A stretch of DNA of 64,000 nt, taken from positions 682,001-746,000 of the forward strand of contig NZ_BAABAE010000003.1 of assembly GCF_039537265.1 (NCBI RefSeq), in the 5' to 3' direction. A program made the position numbers and the translations under genes. Every line of letters begins with the position of its first letter. The stretch's first letter is position 1. Source of the stretch: Terrimesophilobacter bigeumensis. Its GTDB lineage: Bacteria; Actinomycetota; Actinomycetes; Actinomycetales; Microbacteriaceae. Below, one piece after another: positions 33,633 to 43,125 of this stretch. Below the pieces are notes generated by a model, which saw only the letters and a list, made by a program, of their open reading frames with translations, searched no databases and was not told where the DNA came from.

Positions 33633-35669
33633 ATGTCGCCGGACGGAGCCGCAAGCGAGGTAGGCGCAGAGCTTCCGGTCTCGATCGTGAAGACCAGCGG
33701 GGTCGTCAAGCGATTCTTCGTCGCGATCGGCCTCGTCATCCTGGCGGCACTGTGGCTCGCGCTCGGGCTTCTCATGTTCGCGCTCGTCGTCGTCATCGGG
33801 GCTCTGGTGGGCATCGGATTCCTCCTCTGGTGGGCCTGGGCGGTGCTCGTCAACGCCTACTTCGGCCTCCGGCACCGGAAGTACCCGGTCTCCTTCCGCT
33901 TTCCCCGGAGCCCGGCCTGGGCGAGACTCGTTCTCAACGACGCCGTGAACTCCTCCGTCGGAACGACTCTCGCCGCGGCAGCCCGCGGCAGCATCCTCTT
34001 CCTCGGACCGCTCATCTTCACCCTGCGGCTGTTCCTCGGCTGGCGGAGCTGGCGGCTGCGGCGCTCCCGGACCTCGGTCGTCGACCTCCCGCTGCGCGGG
34101 TCGACGCTGTTCCGCGCGACACTGCGTGCGCTCATCGACGTCGGGAGCCACTGGCACTTCTTCGCCGACGGCTACGAGGAGACGACGAGTCGCTACGACG
34201 GATGGCTCGCATCGTCCTTCGCCGAGATCGGTGCGTTCCTCGCATGGTGGCCTCAGACCGCGCGTGCGGTGGAGGACTATACGGTCGAAGGCGAAGCACC
34301 GTTCCCGGTCACCCCGGATGCCGCGACCGACACCCGGATGAGGCTCCAGCCCTCACCGGACCCCCGCGGGTTCCCTGGACTGGCCTCGGCGGTCATCCGT
34401 CGCAGAAGGATCACGAGCCTGCGCGACCTCTACCAGAGTGCCCGCGAAATCGACGACATGTGCGATCCGAACCTCGACGACTCGCCGGACTGCGCAGTCG
34501 TCAGGGTCGTGCACACCACGAATCGCGCCTGGGGGGACCTCTGGATGGTGCAGGTCTCCAGCACCCAGAGCTGGCACCCCCGCGCGGGCAAGGCGCCGAA
34601 CGACCTGACCGCCGACCTCCTCGCGGTCTCCGGCAGGGAGTCCAGCCTGCTGAGAGGGACCCTCGCCGCGATCGCCGAGGCGAAGATCCCGGCGGATGCC
34701 CCTGTGCTCATGAGCGGATTCAGCCTCGGTGGCCTGGTCGCCGCCCAGATCGCGACGGGGAGGTATCCCATCCCGGGCGTCTTCTCCACCCTCAGGATCG
34801 AACACCTCATCACGGCGGGCTCTCCCATCGCGCGCTTCCCGGTCGCCGAAGGGATCCGGGTTCTCTCCCTCGAGCACCGAATCGATCCGGTTCACCGCCT
34901 TGACGGCCGACCGAGGGCCACCGATACGGAATCGGTCGTTCCCTGGGTCACGGTCAGCGCCGGACCACCGCTCCCTCCCGATTACACGCTCGGTCATACC
35001 CACCAGGCACCGAGCTATGCCGAGACGGGCCAGACCTTCGCGGTGGAGCTCACGGATCCCATCGCACAGGACTACTGGAACGGCAATCGGGAGGTCATGG
35101 GCGCGTGCGAATACTTCAGCGGCCGGCAGGTTCTCACCGACTTCGCCATCGTGCGGAAGGGGGTCTCGGTCCCCAGGCCCGCCGTGCCGGTCTATGTCCA
35201 GCGTGCCGAGGAGGGGCAGACCCGCGGCCGTCTCCGTGCCTTTCTCCGCCGACTTCACGGGGTCATCGCGGCAGACGTCTATCTCTCTCGCAGCGGCTTC
35301 CCCACGACGAGGTCGTGGAGCGTGGACCTGCTCGTCGTCGACCTCGATGAAGCCCTGTCGCCAGCGCGGCGCCGCTTCACCTACGTGGGACTCCTGGCGG
35401 TCGCGAAGAGCGGCGGCGCGATCGCCATCAGCATCCGGATCATGGCGCGGGACCAGCAGAACGGCTACGTCGCGGCATCCCTGCAACGAACGGTCGACGG
35501 CGCACTGCGGGAGGACATCGACGTGGAGGGCGACCTGCGGGTGGAGCCCCTCGAGCCTCTCGGCGCCCTGGTCGAGACCCCCGTTGTGCAGGTGGTCGGA
35601 GCCCGGACGACCTTCGTCTACGCGGGCGACCCATTCGCGGGGTCCGGCCGCGACGCCTCGGCGTTGTAG
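33633..35669 (+). CDS. Membrane-anchored alpha/beta-hydrolase-like protein
   Basis: A 678-residue protein of unknown function. Two long hydrophobic segments lie at about 28-75, and a third hydrophobic stretch sits near 115-135. A large soluble part follows. SGFSLGGLVAAQIA at about residues 361-374 is a G-x-S-x-G nucleophile elbow on the right context for a lipase/esterase fold. IEHLITAGSPIARFPV, EHRIDPVHRLDG and GHTHQAPSYAET could supply the acid and base. The ATG 33633 has GGAGGGGG upstream. The next gene follows after 39 bp in the same direction. Confidence 0.72.
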   Translation: MSPDGAASEVGAELPVSIVKTSGVVKRFFVAIGLVILAALWLALGLLMFALVVVIGALVGIGFLLWWAWAVLVNAYFGLRHRKYPVSFRFPRSPAWARLVLNDAVNSSVGTTLAAAARGSILFLGPLIFTLRLFLGWRSWRLRRSRTSVVDLPLRGSTLFRATLRALIDVGSHWHFFADGYEETTSRYDGWLASSFAEIGAFLAWWPQTARAVEDYTVEGEAPFPVTPDAATDTRMRLQPSPDPRGFPGLASAVIRRRRITSLRDLYQSAREIDDMCDPNLDDSPDCAVVRVVHTTNRAWGDLWMVQVSSTQSWHPRAGKAPNDLTADLLAVSGRESSLLRGTLAAIAEAKIPADAPVLMSGFSLGGLVAAQIATGRYPIPGVFSTLRIEHLITAGSPIARFPVAEGIRVLSLEHRIDPVHRLDGRPRATDTESVVPWVTVSAGPPLPPDYTLGHTHQAPSYAETGQTFAVELTDPIAQDYWNGNREVMGACEYFSGRQVLTDFAIVRKGVSVPRPAVPVYVQRAEEGQTRGRLRAFLRRLHGVIAADVYLSRSGFPTTRSWSVDLLVVDLDEALSPARRRFTYVGLLAVAKSGGAIAISIRIMARDQQNGYVAASLQRTVDGALREDIDVEGDLRVEPLEPLGALVETPVVQVVGARTTFVYAGDPFAGSGRDASAL

Positions 35670-35708
35670 CAGCCATCACCGTTGCCCCTCTACCCCTACG
35701 ATGGGCGG

Positions 35709-37547
35709 ATGGAGTCTCCGCCGCCCGAGCGCCCCCATGCCGATCCGGCGGAACGGCGCGTGCGGCCGGCATCCCTGATCGCGGCCGGATCGATCGCCGC
35801 CGTGGTGCTCGTGACGGGGGCGACGATCGCGGTCGCCGACCGTCAGACGACCGAAGTGCTCGGTGGTGCTGCGGCGAAATACCTGCCGGCAGACGGCTAT
35901 CTCGAATGGGTTCTCGACGATCTCGGAACGCTCCGGATGTCCGAGTCGGCTCGCACGATCGGCTTCAGCAACATCCTGCAACTGCCGGTGTCCGCCGGGG
36001 CATCGGTCGTCGGCGACCTGGGCGATGACGTCCGCATCGCGCAGTTGTGGCGCGAGTCCGCCACGGGATTCTCCGGTGGGGAACTCACCCAGACCACCGA
36101 ACTGCACCGGCTCTCGGAAGAGGGGCTCACGCTTCTCGCAGGCCACGGCGGCTCCGTGGGATTCGCGTATTCGCCCGCACTCCTCGAACTTCCGGCGGAT
36201 GTCGCGCCCGGCTCGACCTGGAGAAGCGAGGGCGACGCGCTGCCGGGCGGGATCATGACCTACACCGCCGACCACCGGGCATCCGAACCGACGAACGCCG
36301 AGCTCATCGCCGCCTCCGGGCTCGACGACGCCGAGCTCGCCGCCTGCCTGCAGACCGAGGGCGCCAGCGTGTACCGCGATTCGAGTGGAGCCACCCTGCT
36401 CGAGATCACCGAGATGGATTTGTGGTGCGAGGGGCGTGGCCGCGTGGCCATCGTCGGCACCGTGAACGGCAGCCCGGTCGCGCAGGGGCCGCCGTCGTCG
36501 ACGCCGACCGCGGCCGCGACGGATGCCGTTGCCGCGCCGCCGGGTTGGGGTGCGATCGACGACTGGCGGCCGGTGGAGGTCGAGATCCGCTACCCCGACG
36601 CGTTCTTCGGAGAGCAGCATCTCCTGGTGTCTCTCGCCAATGCACCGAGACGCACGGCCTCGGGGCTCATCGTCGCCGCCGACCAGAACGCCGACGACCT
36701 CGTGGCGCTGCGGCTCGACTCAGGACTGCTCCAGCGCCGGTGGTTCGCGCACCCGGGCGGTGAGATCATCGCCCTCGCGACCGCGGGCGACGTCACGGTC
36801 GTCACGACGAGCCTGCGCCAGGTCATCGCCTACTCGGATGCGGGGCAACGCCTGTGGACCATGGACACCCGTGAGCTCGTCTTCGCCCCGCCCGCGGATG
36901 CCGGCAACGGCAGCGTGATCGTCGTCGGCCTCGACGGGATCGTCTCCAGGGTCGACCTGCCGACCGGCGACATCGTCTGGCAGCGGAAGCTCGCCGCCGA
37001 CGTGAGCCTTCCCGCGACGGTCGCGGGCGACAGCGTCGTGGTCATCGACCGGGCGGGGGCGATCACCACGTTCGCACTGGACTCCGGTGAGACGGTCTGG
37101 TCGGAGGACACCGGCGAGACGGCGAGTTCGGTGGCCACGTCCGACGGCGCGATCGTCGTGGCCAGGGAGGACGGCATCTTCGGCGGCTACGACGCCGCAT
37201 CCGGAGACCACCTGTGGGAGTTGCGCTACGGCGGATTCCTGCGCGCCTCGGCCGACCTCGGTGACGCACTCGTGCTTGTGACGAACGAGGCGACCACCGC
37301 GGTCGAGGCGAGGTCGGGCATCGTGCGGTGGACGCTGGCCGGCGCGCAGGATGTCGTGACCGACGGCGAGCGCATCGTGCTCTTCGAGGACTCGCGCGCG
37401 CGCCTGGTCGACGCGACCGGCGGGAGCGAAGGCGAGTGGAGCATCCCGTCGCTCGCCCTCTCCATCTACCGGTACGCGCTCCCGGGCGTCGACGGGTTCT
37501 GGGTGTTCCGCAGCAACCAACCGGCCGTCATGGTGGGGCAGCCGTGA
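35709..37547 (+). CDS. Membrane-anchored PQQ-like beta-propeller protein
   Basis: A 612-residue protein. A single N-terminal membrane segment (about 22-45) is followed by a unique domain of about 230 residues with a likely disulfide pair (AACLQTEG, DLWCEGRG). From about residue 310 onwards there are repeats of the PQQ-binding-like (YVTN/WD40-type) propeller, for example SGLLQRRWFAHPGGEIIAL, TGDIVWQRKLA, SGETVWSEDTG and SGDHLWELRYGG. The propeller probably faces outside and serves as a binding platform rather than an enzyme. GTGA overlap couples it to the following membrane protein. Confidence 0.83.
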   Translation: MESPPPERPHADPAERRVRPASLIAAGSIAAVVLVTGATIAVADRQTTEVLGGAAAKYLPADGYLEWVLDDLGTLRMSESARTIGFSNILQLPVSAGASVVGDLGDDVRIAQLWRESATGFSGGELTQTTELHRLSEEGLTLLAGHGGSVGFAYSPALLELPADVAPGSTWRSEGDALPGGIMTYTADHRASEPTNAELIAASGLDDAELAACLQTEGASVYRDSSGATLLEITEMDLWCEGRGRVAIVGTVNGSPVAQGPPSSTPTAAATDAVAAPPGWGAIDDWRPVEVEIRYPDAFFGEQHLLVSLANAPRRTASGLIVAADQNADDLVALRLDSGLLQRRWFAHPGGEIIALATAGDVTVVTTSLRQVIAYSDAGQRLWTMDTRELVFAPPADAGNGSVIVVGLDGIVSRVDLPTGDIVWQRKLAADVSLPATVAGDSVVVIDRAGAITTFALDSGETVWSEDTGETASSVATSDGAIVVAREDGIFGGYDAASGDHLWELRYGGFLRASADLGDALVLVTNEATTAVEARSGIVRWTLAGAQDVVTDGERIVLFEDSRARLVDATGGSEGEWSIPSLALSIYRYALPGVDGFWVFRSNQPAVMVGQP

Positions 37548-39367
37548 GCGCCGACGCGACTCCGGTCGGCGTGTCGGCGACCCCGGTGGCCCGGCGCCGG
37601 TCGGCGTTCGTGCGCGGGCCCCTGCTCGCGTGGTCGATGTTCGTCGAGCTCTTCGACCACGTGCTCGCCGACTCCTACCGCGAGGGCCGCCTGCGGGCGA
37701 AGGCCTGGCCGCTCGGGCTTCGGGCGATTGTCGTACTCGCCATCTGCGGTTACGCGCTCGCCGTGCTCGGCATCGTGTTCTCGGGGCTGCTGCGGGAGTC
37801 CCTCGAACTCTCGGTGACGGTCGGTTCGGAGACGCTGTCGTTCCCGCGTCCGGTGCTCTGGATGCTGCTGCTCCTCGTCGTACTCTCCATGGCGCTCCTG
37901 CAGACCGCAGCGCTTCACGTCTCGGCGTGGCTGTCGACGGCCATCACCATCCTCGTGGTGCTGATCCTGCAATTCGCGAGTGCGCCGGACAGCTTTGACC
38001 TGTTCTCGCCGGGACGGATTGCGACGCTCGTGGCCGGCATCGGGCTCATCGTGTTCACGATCGTGCGCCGTCGGTACCGCTTCGCGTGGTGGGAGTTCGT
38101 GGTCATCCTTCCGACCATCGGTATCGCCTTCGCCGTCGCATCCGGTCGCGCCCTGGCCACGAGCGCGCCATCCGGTGTCGACTTCGGGCCCGCCATGCTC
38201 TCGCTCACGATGACGACTCTGGGGCAGCTCGCAGTACCCGCTGCGATCGCCGCAGGCGCCGCGGTCGCGGAGCTTTCCGCTTCGACAGCGTTGTGGGCGG
38301 TCGGCGTCGTGCGGCGCAGGCTCCCCGCAGTCGCCCTCGTCATCGGGCTCGTGATCGTGATCCTCTGGCGCGTCTGGGCACTTGTCGTCGCGTTCACCGA
38401 CCCCGACGGGGTGAGCCCGTTGCAGCTGGCGACCTCACTGTTGCTCATCGCGGCGATCGCGGCACTCTGGTACGCGCTGTCCTTGCTGCGCGGGCGACGC
38501 CGCCTCGTACCGAGCGCGTCGCGTCTCGTCGATCGAATGGGGTCGGTTGCGACGCCCATTGCCGCGGCGCTCGCCATCACCCTCGCACCCCTCGTCATCA
38601 CCCTTCTCGTGGTGCAGGTCCTGTTCGCCTACGGTGTACCCCTCGACCTGCTCGCGTGGCCGCAGGCCGCTGTTGCCCTCCTCACGACGTCCACGGCGAT
38701 CGGCATCGTGCGCCTCGTGGTGGGCCTCACCACGATCGTGCTCGCCGTCATCCTCGCGCGCCGCGGCATCCGCACCATCCCCGAGCTGATCGGCGGCATC
38801 GGCGTCGTCACGGTGACCGTCGCCGTCGCCCCGCTCGCCGGGCTCGGCAGCTGGCTGTGGACGAGCGGCGGTCTCACCGCGGTCGCGACCGTCGGATGTT
38901 TCGCGCTGCTGGCCTGGTTCGGCATCCGTCGGCAACTCACCATGCGAAGGGTGACCGGGCTGGCCGTCGCGCTGCTGCTCGCCGCGTTCTTCGACCAGCG
39001 CGACTTCGTCTCCGACCCCCTCGGCGCCGTACTCGGCTTCACCGGGGTCGCCTTCGTGCTCTTCGGCTTCGTGTGGTCCTTCCTGACCGGCGGTGGAGGT
39101 GCGAATGAGACTTCGCGGAAATACCCTCGCCCCGCGCGCCTGCTCCTGTTCCTCGCGAACAGTGTCTTCGGCGTGACGGTGCTCGCCTTCACCGCGCTCG
39201 CGCGCAACCCGGACGCCTCCATCAACCTTGGCGCATTCGCCGAGATCGGCGACCAGCTGTTCGGGACCGGCCTGCTCGTCTGCGCCCTGCTCTCGGTACT
39301 CGCCGCGGTCGTCGCCGACCGGATGCCGCCCATCGAGGGCAAGACCGCAGGCCGGTCGGACGACTAG
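37544..39367 (+). CDS. Large polytopic membrane protein, unknown
   Basis: A 607-residue protein with roughly 14 membrane segments and short charged loops. It has no recognised family signature. An N-terminal cytoplasmic stretch (LAWSMFVELFDHVLADSYREGRLRAKAW) precedes the first membrane helix. GTG 37544 overlaps the stop of the beta-propeller gene by 4 bp, so the two proteins are probably made in equal amounts and act together in the envelope. The stop codon overlaps the stop of the convergent cytochrome b gene within CTAG (39364-39367). Confidence 0.78.
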   Translation: MSADATPVGVSATPVARRRSAFVRGPLLAWSMFVELFDHVLADSYREGRLRAKAWPLGLRAIVVLAICGYALAVLGIVFSGLLRESLELSVTVGSETLSFPRPVLWMLLLLVVLSMALLQTAALHVSAWLSTAITILVVLILQFASAPDSFDLFSPGRIATLVAGIGLIVFTIVRRRYRFAWWEFVVILPTIGIAFAVASGRALATSAPSGVDFGPAMLSLTMTTLGQLAVPAAIAAGAAVAELSASTALWAVGVVRRRLPAVALVIGLVIVILWRVWALVVAFTDPDGVSPLQLATSLLLIAAIAALWYALSLLRGRRRLVPSASRLVDRMGSVATPIAAALAITLAPLVITLLVVQVLFAYGVPLDLLAWPQAAVALLTTSTAIGIVRLVVGLTTIVLAVILARRGIRTIPELIGGIGVVTVTVAVAPLAGLGSWLWTSGGLTAVATVGCFALLAWFGIRRQLTMRRVTGLAVALLLAAFFDQRDFVSDPLGAVLGFTGVAFVLFGFVWSFLTGGGGANETSRKYPRPARLLLFLANSVFGVTVLAFTALARNPDASINLGAFAEIGDQLFGTGLLVCALLSVLAAVVADRMPPIEGKTAGRSDD

Positions 39368-40923
39368 CTCGCGTCCAGCTCGTCCAGGTCCGGCGCGATC
39401 CGGTCCTCGAAGAAGAACCTCGAGATCCGGGCCCGCAGCCGGGTGGTCAAGCGGATGCGGCCGTCGGCATCCGGGTGCAGCTCGAGCGGCCGGTCGCCGG
39501 GTGGTGCGATCAGCCGCCAGCGTTCGTAGGCATCCGCGGGCTTGTGGATCTCGACGTACTCTCCGCCGGGGAAGCGGACGATACGCCCGCTCTCGTGCCC
39601 GTGCAGAAGGATCTCCCGATCCTTCCGCTGGAGGGCGAAGCAGATCCGGCGGGCGAGCAGGAACGCGATGACGGGGCCGACGATCACGATGACCTGGTAC
39701 GCCGTCACCACGTTCTCGACGCTCAGGTGCAGATGGGTGGCGGCGAGGTCCGCACTGGCGGCCCCCCAGAGCGCGCCGAAGAAGACGATGCCGGCCACGC
39801 CGATACCGGTCCGGGTCGGGGTGTTGCGCGGCCGATCCAGGAGGTGGTGTTCCCTCCGGTCGCCGGTGATCCACTGCTCGAAGAACGGATAGAGCAGCAC
39901 GGCCAGCAGGTAGAGGCCGACGAGGGCCAGCGGGACGATGACGGCGAAGGTCCAGGTGTGGCTTAGCCAGACGACTTCCCAGCCGGGCGGAATCAGCCGC
40001 AGCGCGCCGTCGAGGAAACCGGTGTACCAGTCGGGCTGGCTCCCGGCGGAGGCGTCGGCGGGGGAGGACGGCCCGTAGAGCCAGATCGGGCTGATGGTCG
40101 TGGTGGCCGCCACGAGCACGAGCAGCCCGGCGACGATGAGGAACAGCCCGCCGGCGCGAACGGCGGCGTTCGGGAGGATCGGAACGCCGACCACGTTGTC
40201 CTCGGTGCGTCCCGCTTCGGCGAACTGGGCCGGTTTGTGCACCCAGGCGGACCGGATGCGTGCGGCCACGAGGACGACGAGCAGTACGGGGACGACGACG
40301 ATGTGAAGGGGGTAGAGGTGGGCGATGATGTCACCCGGGAACGGCCCTCCGAAGAGCAGGGCAGAAGTCCAGGTGCCGACGATCGGGATGCCCAGCACGA
40401 TGCCCTCGACGATGCGGAGGCCCGTGCCGGAGAGCATGTCGTCGGGCAGCGCATACCCGCTCCAGCCGCCGACGAGCGCGGTGATGAGGATGAGGAAGAG
40501 AAGCACCCAGCTCCCCAGCCGCGGCTTGCGGAAGGCACCGGTGAAGAAGGTGACGAGCAACTGCAGGATGAGGGCGGTCGGGAGCAGGAGCGCCGCCCAG
40601 TGGTGCGCCTGCCGCATGAGCAGTCCGCCGCGCAGGTCGAACGAGATCGTCATCGTGGAGTGCATGGCGGTCGACATCTCCACCCCATCCAGCGGAGCGT
40701 AGCTCCCGCGGTAGGTGACCGTGGTGCTCGACGGCGAGTAGAAGAACATCAGGAAGAACCCGGTGACGAAGATGACGAGGATGCAGGCCAACGCGACGAC
40801 GCCGAACATGTTCGACCAGTGGACCGGAGCCCTCCTGGCCCGGAGCTCGGCGGCAAGTGCCGCGACCGTTCTCCCCATCGCCGTACGGGTCGTGAACCAG
40901 TCGATTGCCGAAGTCCTCTGCAT
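39364..40923 (-). CDS. Orphan cytochrome b (QcrB-like) subunit
   Basis: A 519-residue homologue of the cytochrome b of the actinobacterial bc1-aa3 supercomplex. Likely haem ligands are in RQAHHWAALLL (about 107-108) and HLYPLHIVVVP (202, 207). The quinol-site motif is PDWY (297-300), as in actinobacterial QcrB. About eight to nine membrane helices precede a soluble C-terminal domain (residues 420-519). The start ATG 40923 has GGGAGA upstream. Unlike the usual qcrCAB set, no Rieske protein, cytochrome c or oxidase subunit gene is nearby, so it is a second, stand-alone copy or a member of another redox complex. Confidence 0.88.
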   Translation of the reverse strand: MQRTSAIDWFTTRTAMGRTVAALAAELRARRAPVHWSNMFGVVALACILVIFVTGFFLMFFYSPSSTTVTYRGSYAPLDGVEMSTAMHSTMTISFDLRGGLLMRQAHHWAALLLPTALILQLLVTFFTGAFRKPRLGSWVLLFLILITALVGGWSGYALPDDMLSGTGLRIVEGIVLGIPIVGTWTSALLFGGPFPGDIIAHLYPLHIVVVPVLLVVLVAARIRSAWVHKPAQFAEAGRTEDNVVGVPILPNAAVRAGGLFLIVAGLLVLVAATTTISPIWLYGPSSPADASAGSQPDWYTGFLDGALRLIPPGWEVVWLSHTWTFAVIVPLALVGLYLLAVLLYPFFEQWITGDRREHHLLDRPRNTPTRTGIGVAGIVFFGALWGAASADLAATHLHLSVENVVTAYQVIVIVGPVIAFLLARRICFALQRKDREILLHGHESGRIVRFPGGEYVEIHKPADAYERWRLIAPPGDRPLELHPDADGRIRLTTRLRARISRFFFEDRIAPDLDELDAS

Positions 40924-41022
40924 GATGCTCTCCCGTCTCCCTATAGCCGAGACCGAACAGACCCCCTCGATGTGACAGCGATCCTGCACGGATCTCCGTC
41001 GCTCCATGGTACGGCTGGGCAG

Positions 41023-42546
41023 CTACCAGGCTGCGGGTCGGTAGTCCTTCAGGAAGACTCCGTAGACATCCTCGCCCGCCTCGCCGCGCACGATGGGATC
41101 GTACACCCGGGCGGCGCCGTCGACGAGGTCGAGGGGGGCGTGGAAGCCCTCTTCGGCGAGTCGAACCTTGGTGTGGTGCGGGCGCTCGTCGGTGATCCAT
41201 CCGGTGTCGACAGCGGTCATGAGGATGCCGTCGGTCTCGAGCATCTCGCCCGCACTCGTGCGGGTGAGCATGTTGAGGGCGGCCTTCGCCATGTTGGTGT
41301 GCGGATGCCCCGGCCCCTTGTAGCGTCGGGCGAACTGGCCCTCCATCGCCGAGACGTTGACGACGTACTTTCGGTGTGCGGTGCTCGCGGCCATCGCGGG
41401 ACGCAGCCGGCTGATGAGCAGGAAGGGCGCCGTCGTGTTCGCGAGCTGAACCTCGAGCAGTTCGAGCGGGTCGACCTCCTGCACGTGCTGGGTCCAGCTG
41501 TTGACGTGCAGTTCGTCGGGGACTAGGCCGCCCGCGTCGATCGCGGTGCCGGCCGCCATCCGCTCGAGCGAGGAGGATCCTGCGGTCATGGCGAGCTCGG
41601 CGAGTTCCTCGGCGGTGACCCCCGCCGTTCGGGCGAGCAGTGGATGCGCGGCGACGGACGCGGCGAGGGCCTGCGGGTGCGCGTCGTTCGTGTGCCCGAA
41701 CGTGAGCAACTCGGGGAGCGGCCCGTCGGGCAGCGGTTCGAGTTCCGCGGCGGCGAGCGGCGCGTAGGCGCCGGGAGAGCGGCGCACGGTCTGCGCGGCG
41801 TTGTTGATGAGGATGTCGAGGGGCCCGGCCTCCGCGACCGAGTCGGCGAGCCCGAGAACCTGGGCCGGATCGCGCAGGTCGATGCCGACGACGCGCAGCC
41901 GGTGCAGCCAGTCGGCGGCATCCGGGAGGCTCGAGAACCGGCGCACGGCGTCGCGCGGGAAGCGGGTCGTGATCGTCGTGTGCGCGCCGTCGCGCAGCAG
42001 GCGCAGGGCGATGTGCATGCCGATCTTGGCGCGCCCGCCGGTGAGGAGCGCGCGGCGACCGGTGAGGTCGGTGCGGGCGTCGCGTTTGGCGTGGCTGAAG
42101 GCGGCGCACTCCGGGCAGAGCTGGTGGTAGAACGCGTCGACCTGGGTGTACTGCTGCTTGCAGATGTAACAGGCACGGGGCTTGAGCAGTTCACCAGCGA
42201 TGGGCGCGGCGACGCGCGTCGCAAGCGGGATGCCACGGGTCTCGTCGTCGATGCGGTCGGGTGCTCCGGTCGCGGTCGCGGCGACGACGGCGCGGTCGGC
42301 TTCGGCGATCTCGGCGCGCTTCTCGAGCCGACGGGTCTTCTTGACGGCCTTGAACATCCGTGCGGTCGCCTGTCGGACGGCGATGAAATCCGGATGCTCC
42401 TCGTCGAGTGCGTCCATCGCGGCGAGCACACGAAGCACGGTTTCGAGGTCGGCGGTTGCGATGCCTACGGGGTTGATGCCTGCAGGATCGAAGTTTGCGG
42501 GGTCGGTAGGCTGAGGTTCGCTTGCTCCCCGCTGATCCTCCGTCAC
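41023..42546 (-). CDS. SDR-family protein with zinc-ribbon-like N-terminus
   Basis: A 507-residue protein. Residues 1-120 are helical and acidic. C126-x2-C129 and C144-x2-C147 form a likely zinc ribbon (CYIC...CPEC). A Rossmann-type short-chain dehydrogenase domain follows (TGGRAKIG at 169-176, then DILINNAA). The usual YxxxK catalytic pair is not present: the aligned site reads HTNMAKAAL, so Tyr is replaced by Thr while Lys remains. An insertion of about 80 residues separates NNAA from the second half. It may act as a binding protein rather than a classical reductase. GTG start at 42546. Confidence 0.85.
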   Translation of the reverse strand: MTEDQRGASEPQPTDPANFDPAGINPVGIATADLETVLRVLAAMDALDEEHPDFIAVRQATARMFKAVKKTRRLEKRAEIAEADRAVVAATATGAPDRIDDETRGIPLATRVAAPIAGELLKPRACYICKQQYTQVDAFYHQLCPECAAFSHAKRDARTDLTGRRALLTGGRAKIGMHIALRLLRDGAHTTITTRFPRDAVRRFSSLPDAADWLHRLRVVGIDLRDPAQVLGLADSVAEAGPLDILINNAAQTVRRSPGAYAPLAAAELEPLPDGPLPELLTFGHTNDAHPQALAASVAAHPLLARTAGVTAEELAELAMTAGSSSLERMAAGTAIDAGGLVPDELHVNSWTQHVQEVDPLELLEVQLANTTAPFLLISRLRPAMAASTAHRKYVVNVSAMEGQFARRYKGPGHPHTNMAKAALNMLTRTSAGEMLETDGILMTAVDTGWITDERPHHTKVRLAEEGFHAPLDLVDGAARVYDPIVRGEAGEDVYGVFLKDYRPAAW

Positions 42547-42611
42547 CGCACGATTCTACCGGCGAGAGCCGAGCCTCGCCGTTGCCGCGGTTCCGATCGG
42601 AGGGAACCCGT

Positions 42612-43088
42612 CTACTTGTAGAAACCGTCCCGCAGGTTGATCCCGTGCTCGACCCAGACCTTGAGGGCGGCGAGCATCCCCGTCCAGCCCTCGCAGTTGC
42701 CGAAGGCGTTCTTCGCACCGGCGGCGGTTGCCTTCCAGGAGGACTCGGTGATCGTCACGAGAGTGCGGGTGTCGCCGTCGATGGGTTCGAACTCGAAGGT
42801 CGTCGTGGTCGTTCCGCTCTCGCTCGTCGTCTCGCTCCCTCCCCACCGGATGACGATCCGCCGGGGTGGGTCGGCTTCGAGCACGGTGACCGGGAAGGCG
42901 CCGGGGAAGTCGTGGAAGTCCCAGGTGACCTCGGTGCCGGCCTCCAGGCGACCGTGCGCCCCGCCGGTCGTGAAGTACTTCGACAATCGAGCAGGATCGG
43001 CGACGGCCTCATAGACCTCCGCGCAGGGCCGGGCGACGCGCCCCGACACCGTGAAGGAGAGTGATTCGAGCTGATTGCTGGTATCCAT
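42612..43088 (-). CDS. AHSA1/SRPBCC-domain protein
   Basis: A 158-residue START-like ligand-cavity protein (AHSA1/ActivatorHsp90 type). It shows VARPCAEVYEAVADPARLSKYFTTG at the first strand-helix and ITESSWKATAAGAKNAFGNCEGWTGML near the long C-terminal helix. Ligand unknown. In other bacteria these are often paired with ArsR regulators; none is seen here. It lies between the EamA and SDR genes on the minus strand. Confidence 0.9.
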   Translation of the reverse strand: MDTSNQLESLSFTVSGRVARPCAEVYEAVADPARLSKYFTTGGAHGRLEAGTEVTWDFHDFPGAFPVTVLEADPPRRIVIRWGGSETTSESGTTTTTFEFEPIDGDTRTLVTITESSWKATAAGAKNAFGNCEGWTGMLAALKVWVEHGINLRDGFYK

Positions 43089-43125
43089 GCGGAGATCCTA
43101 CGACTGCCTGCCGGGAGCGCCGCGG

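Noticed and set aside
33633..39367. Type VII secretion or ABC exporter locus
   Set aside because: No EccC/EssC ATPase, WXG100 protein, ABC ATPase or subtilase is present among these genes.
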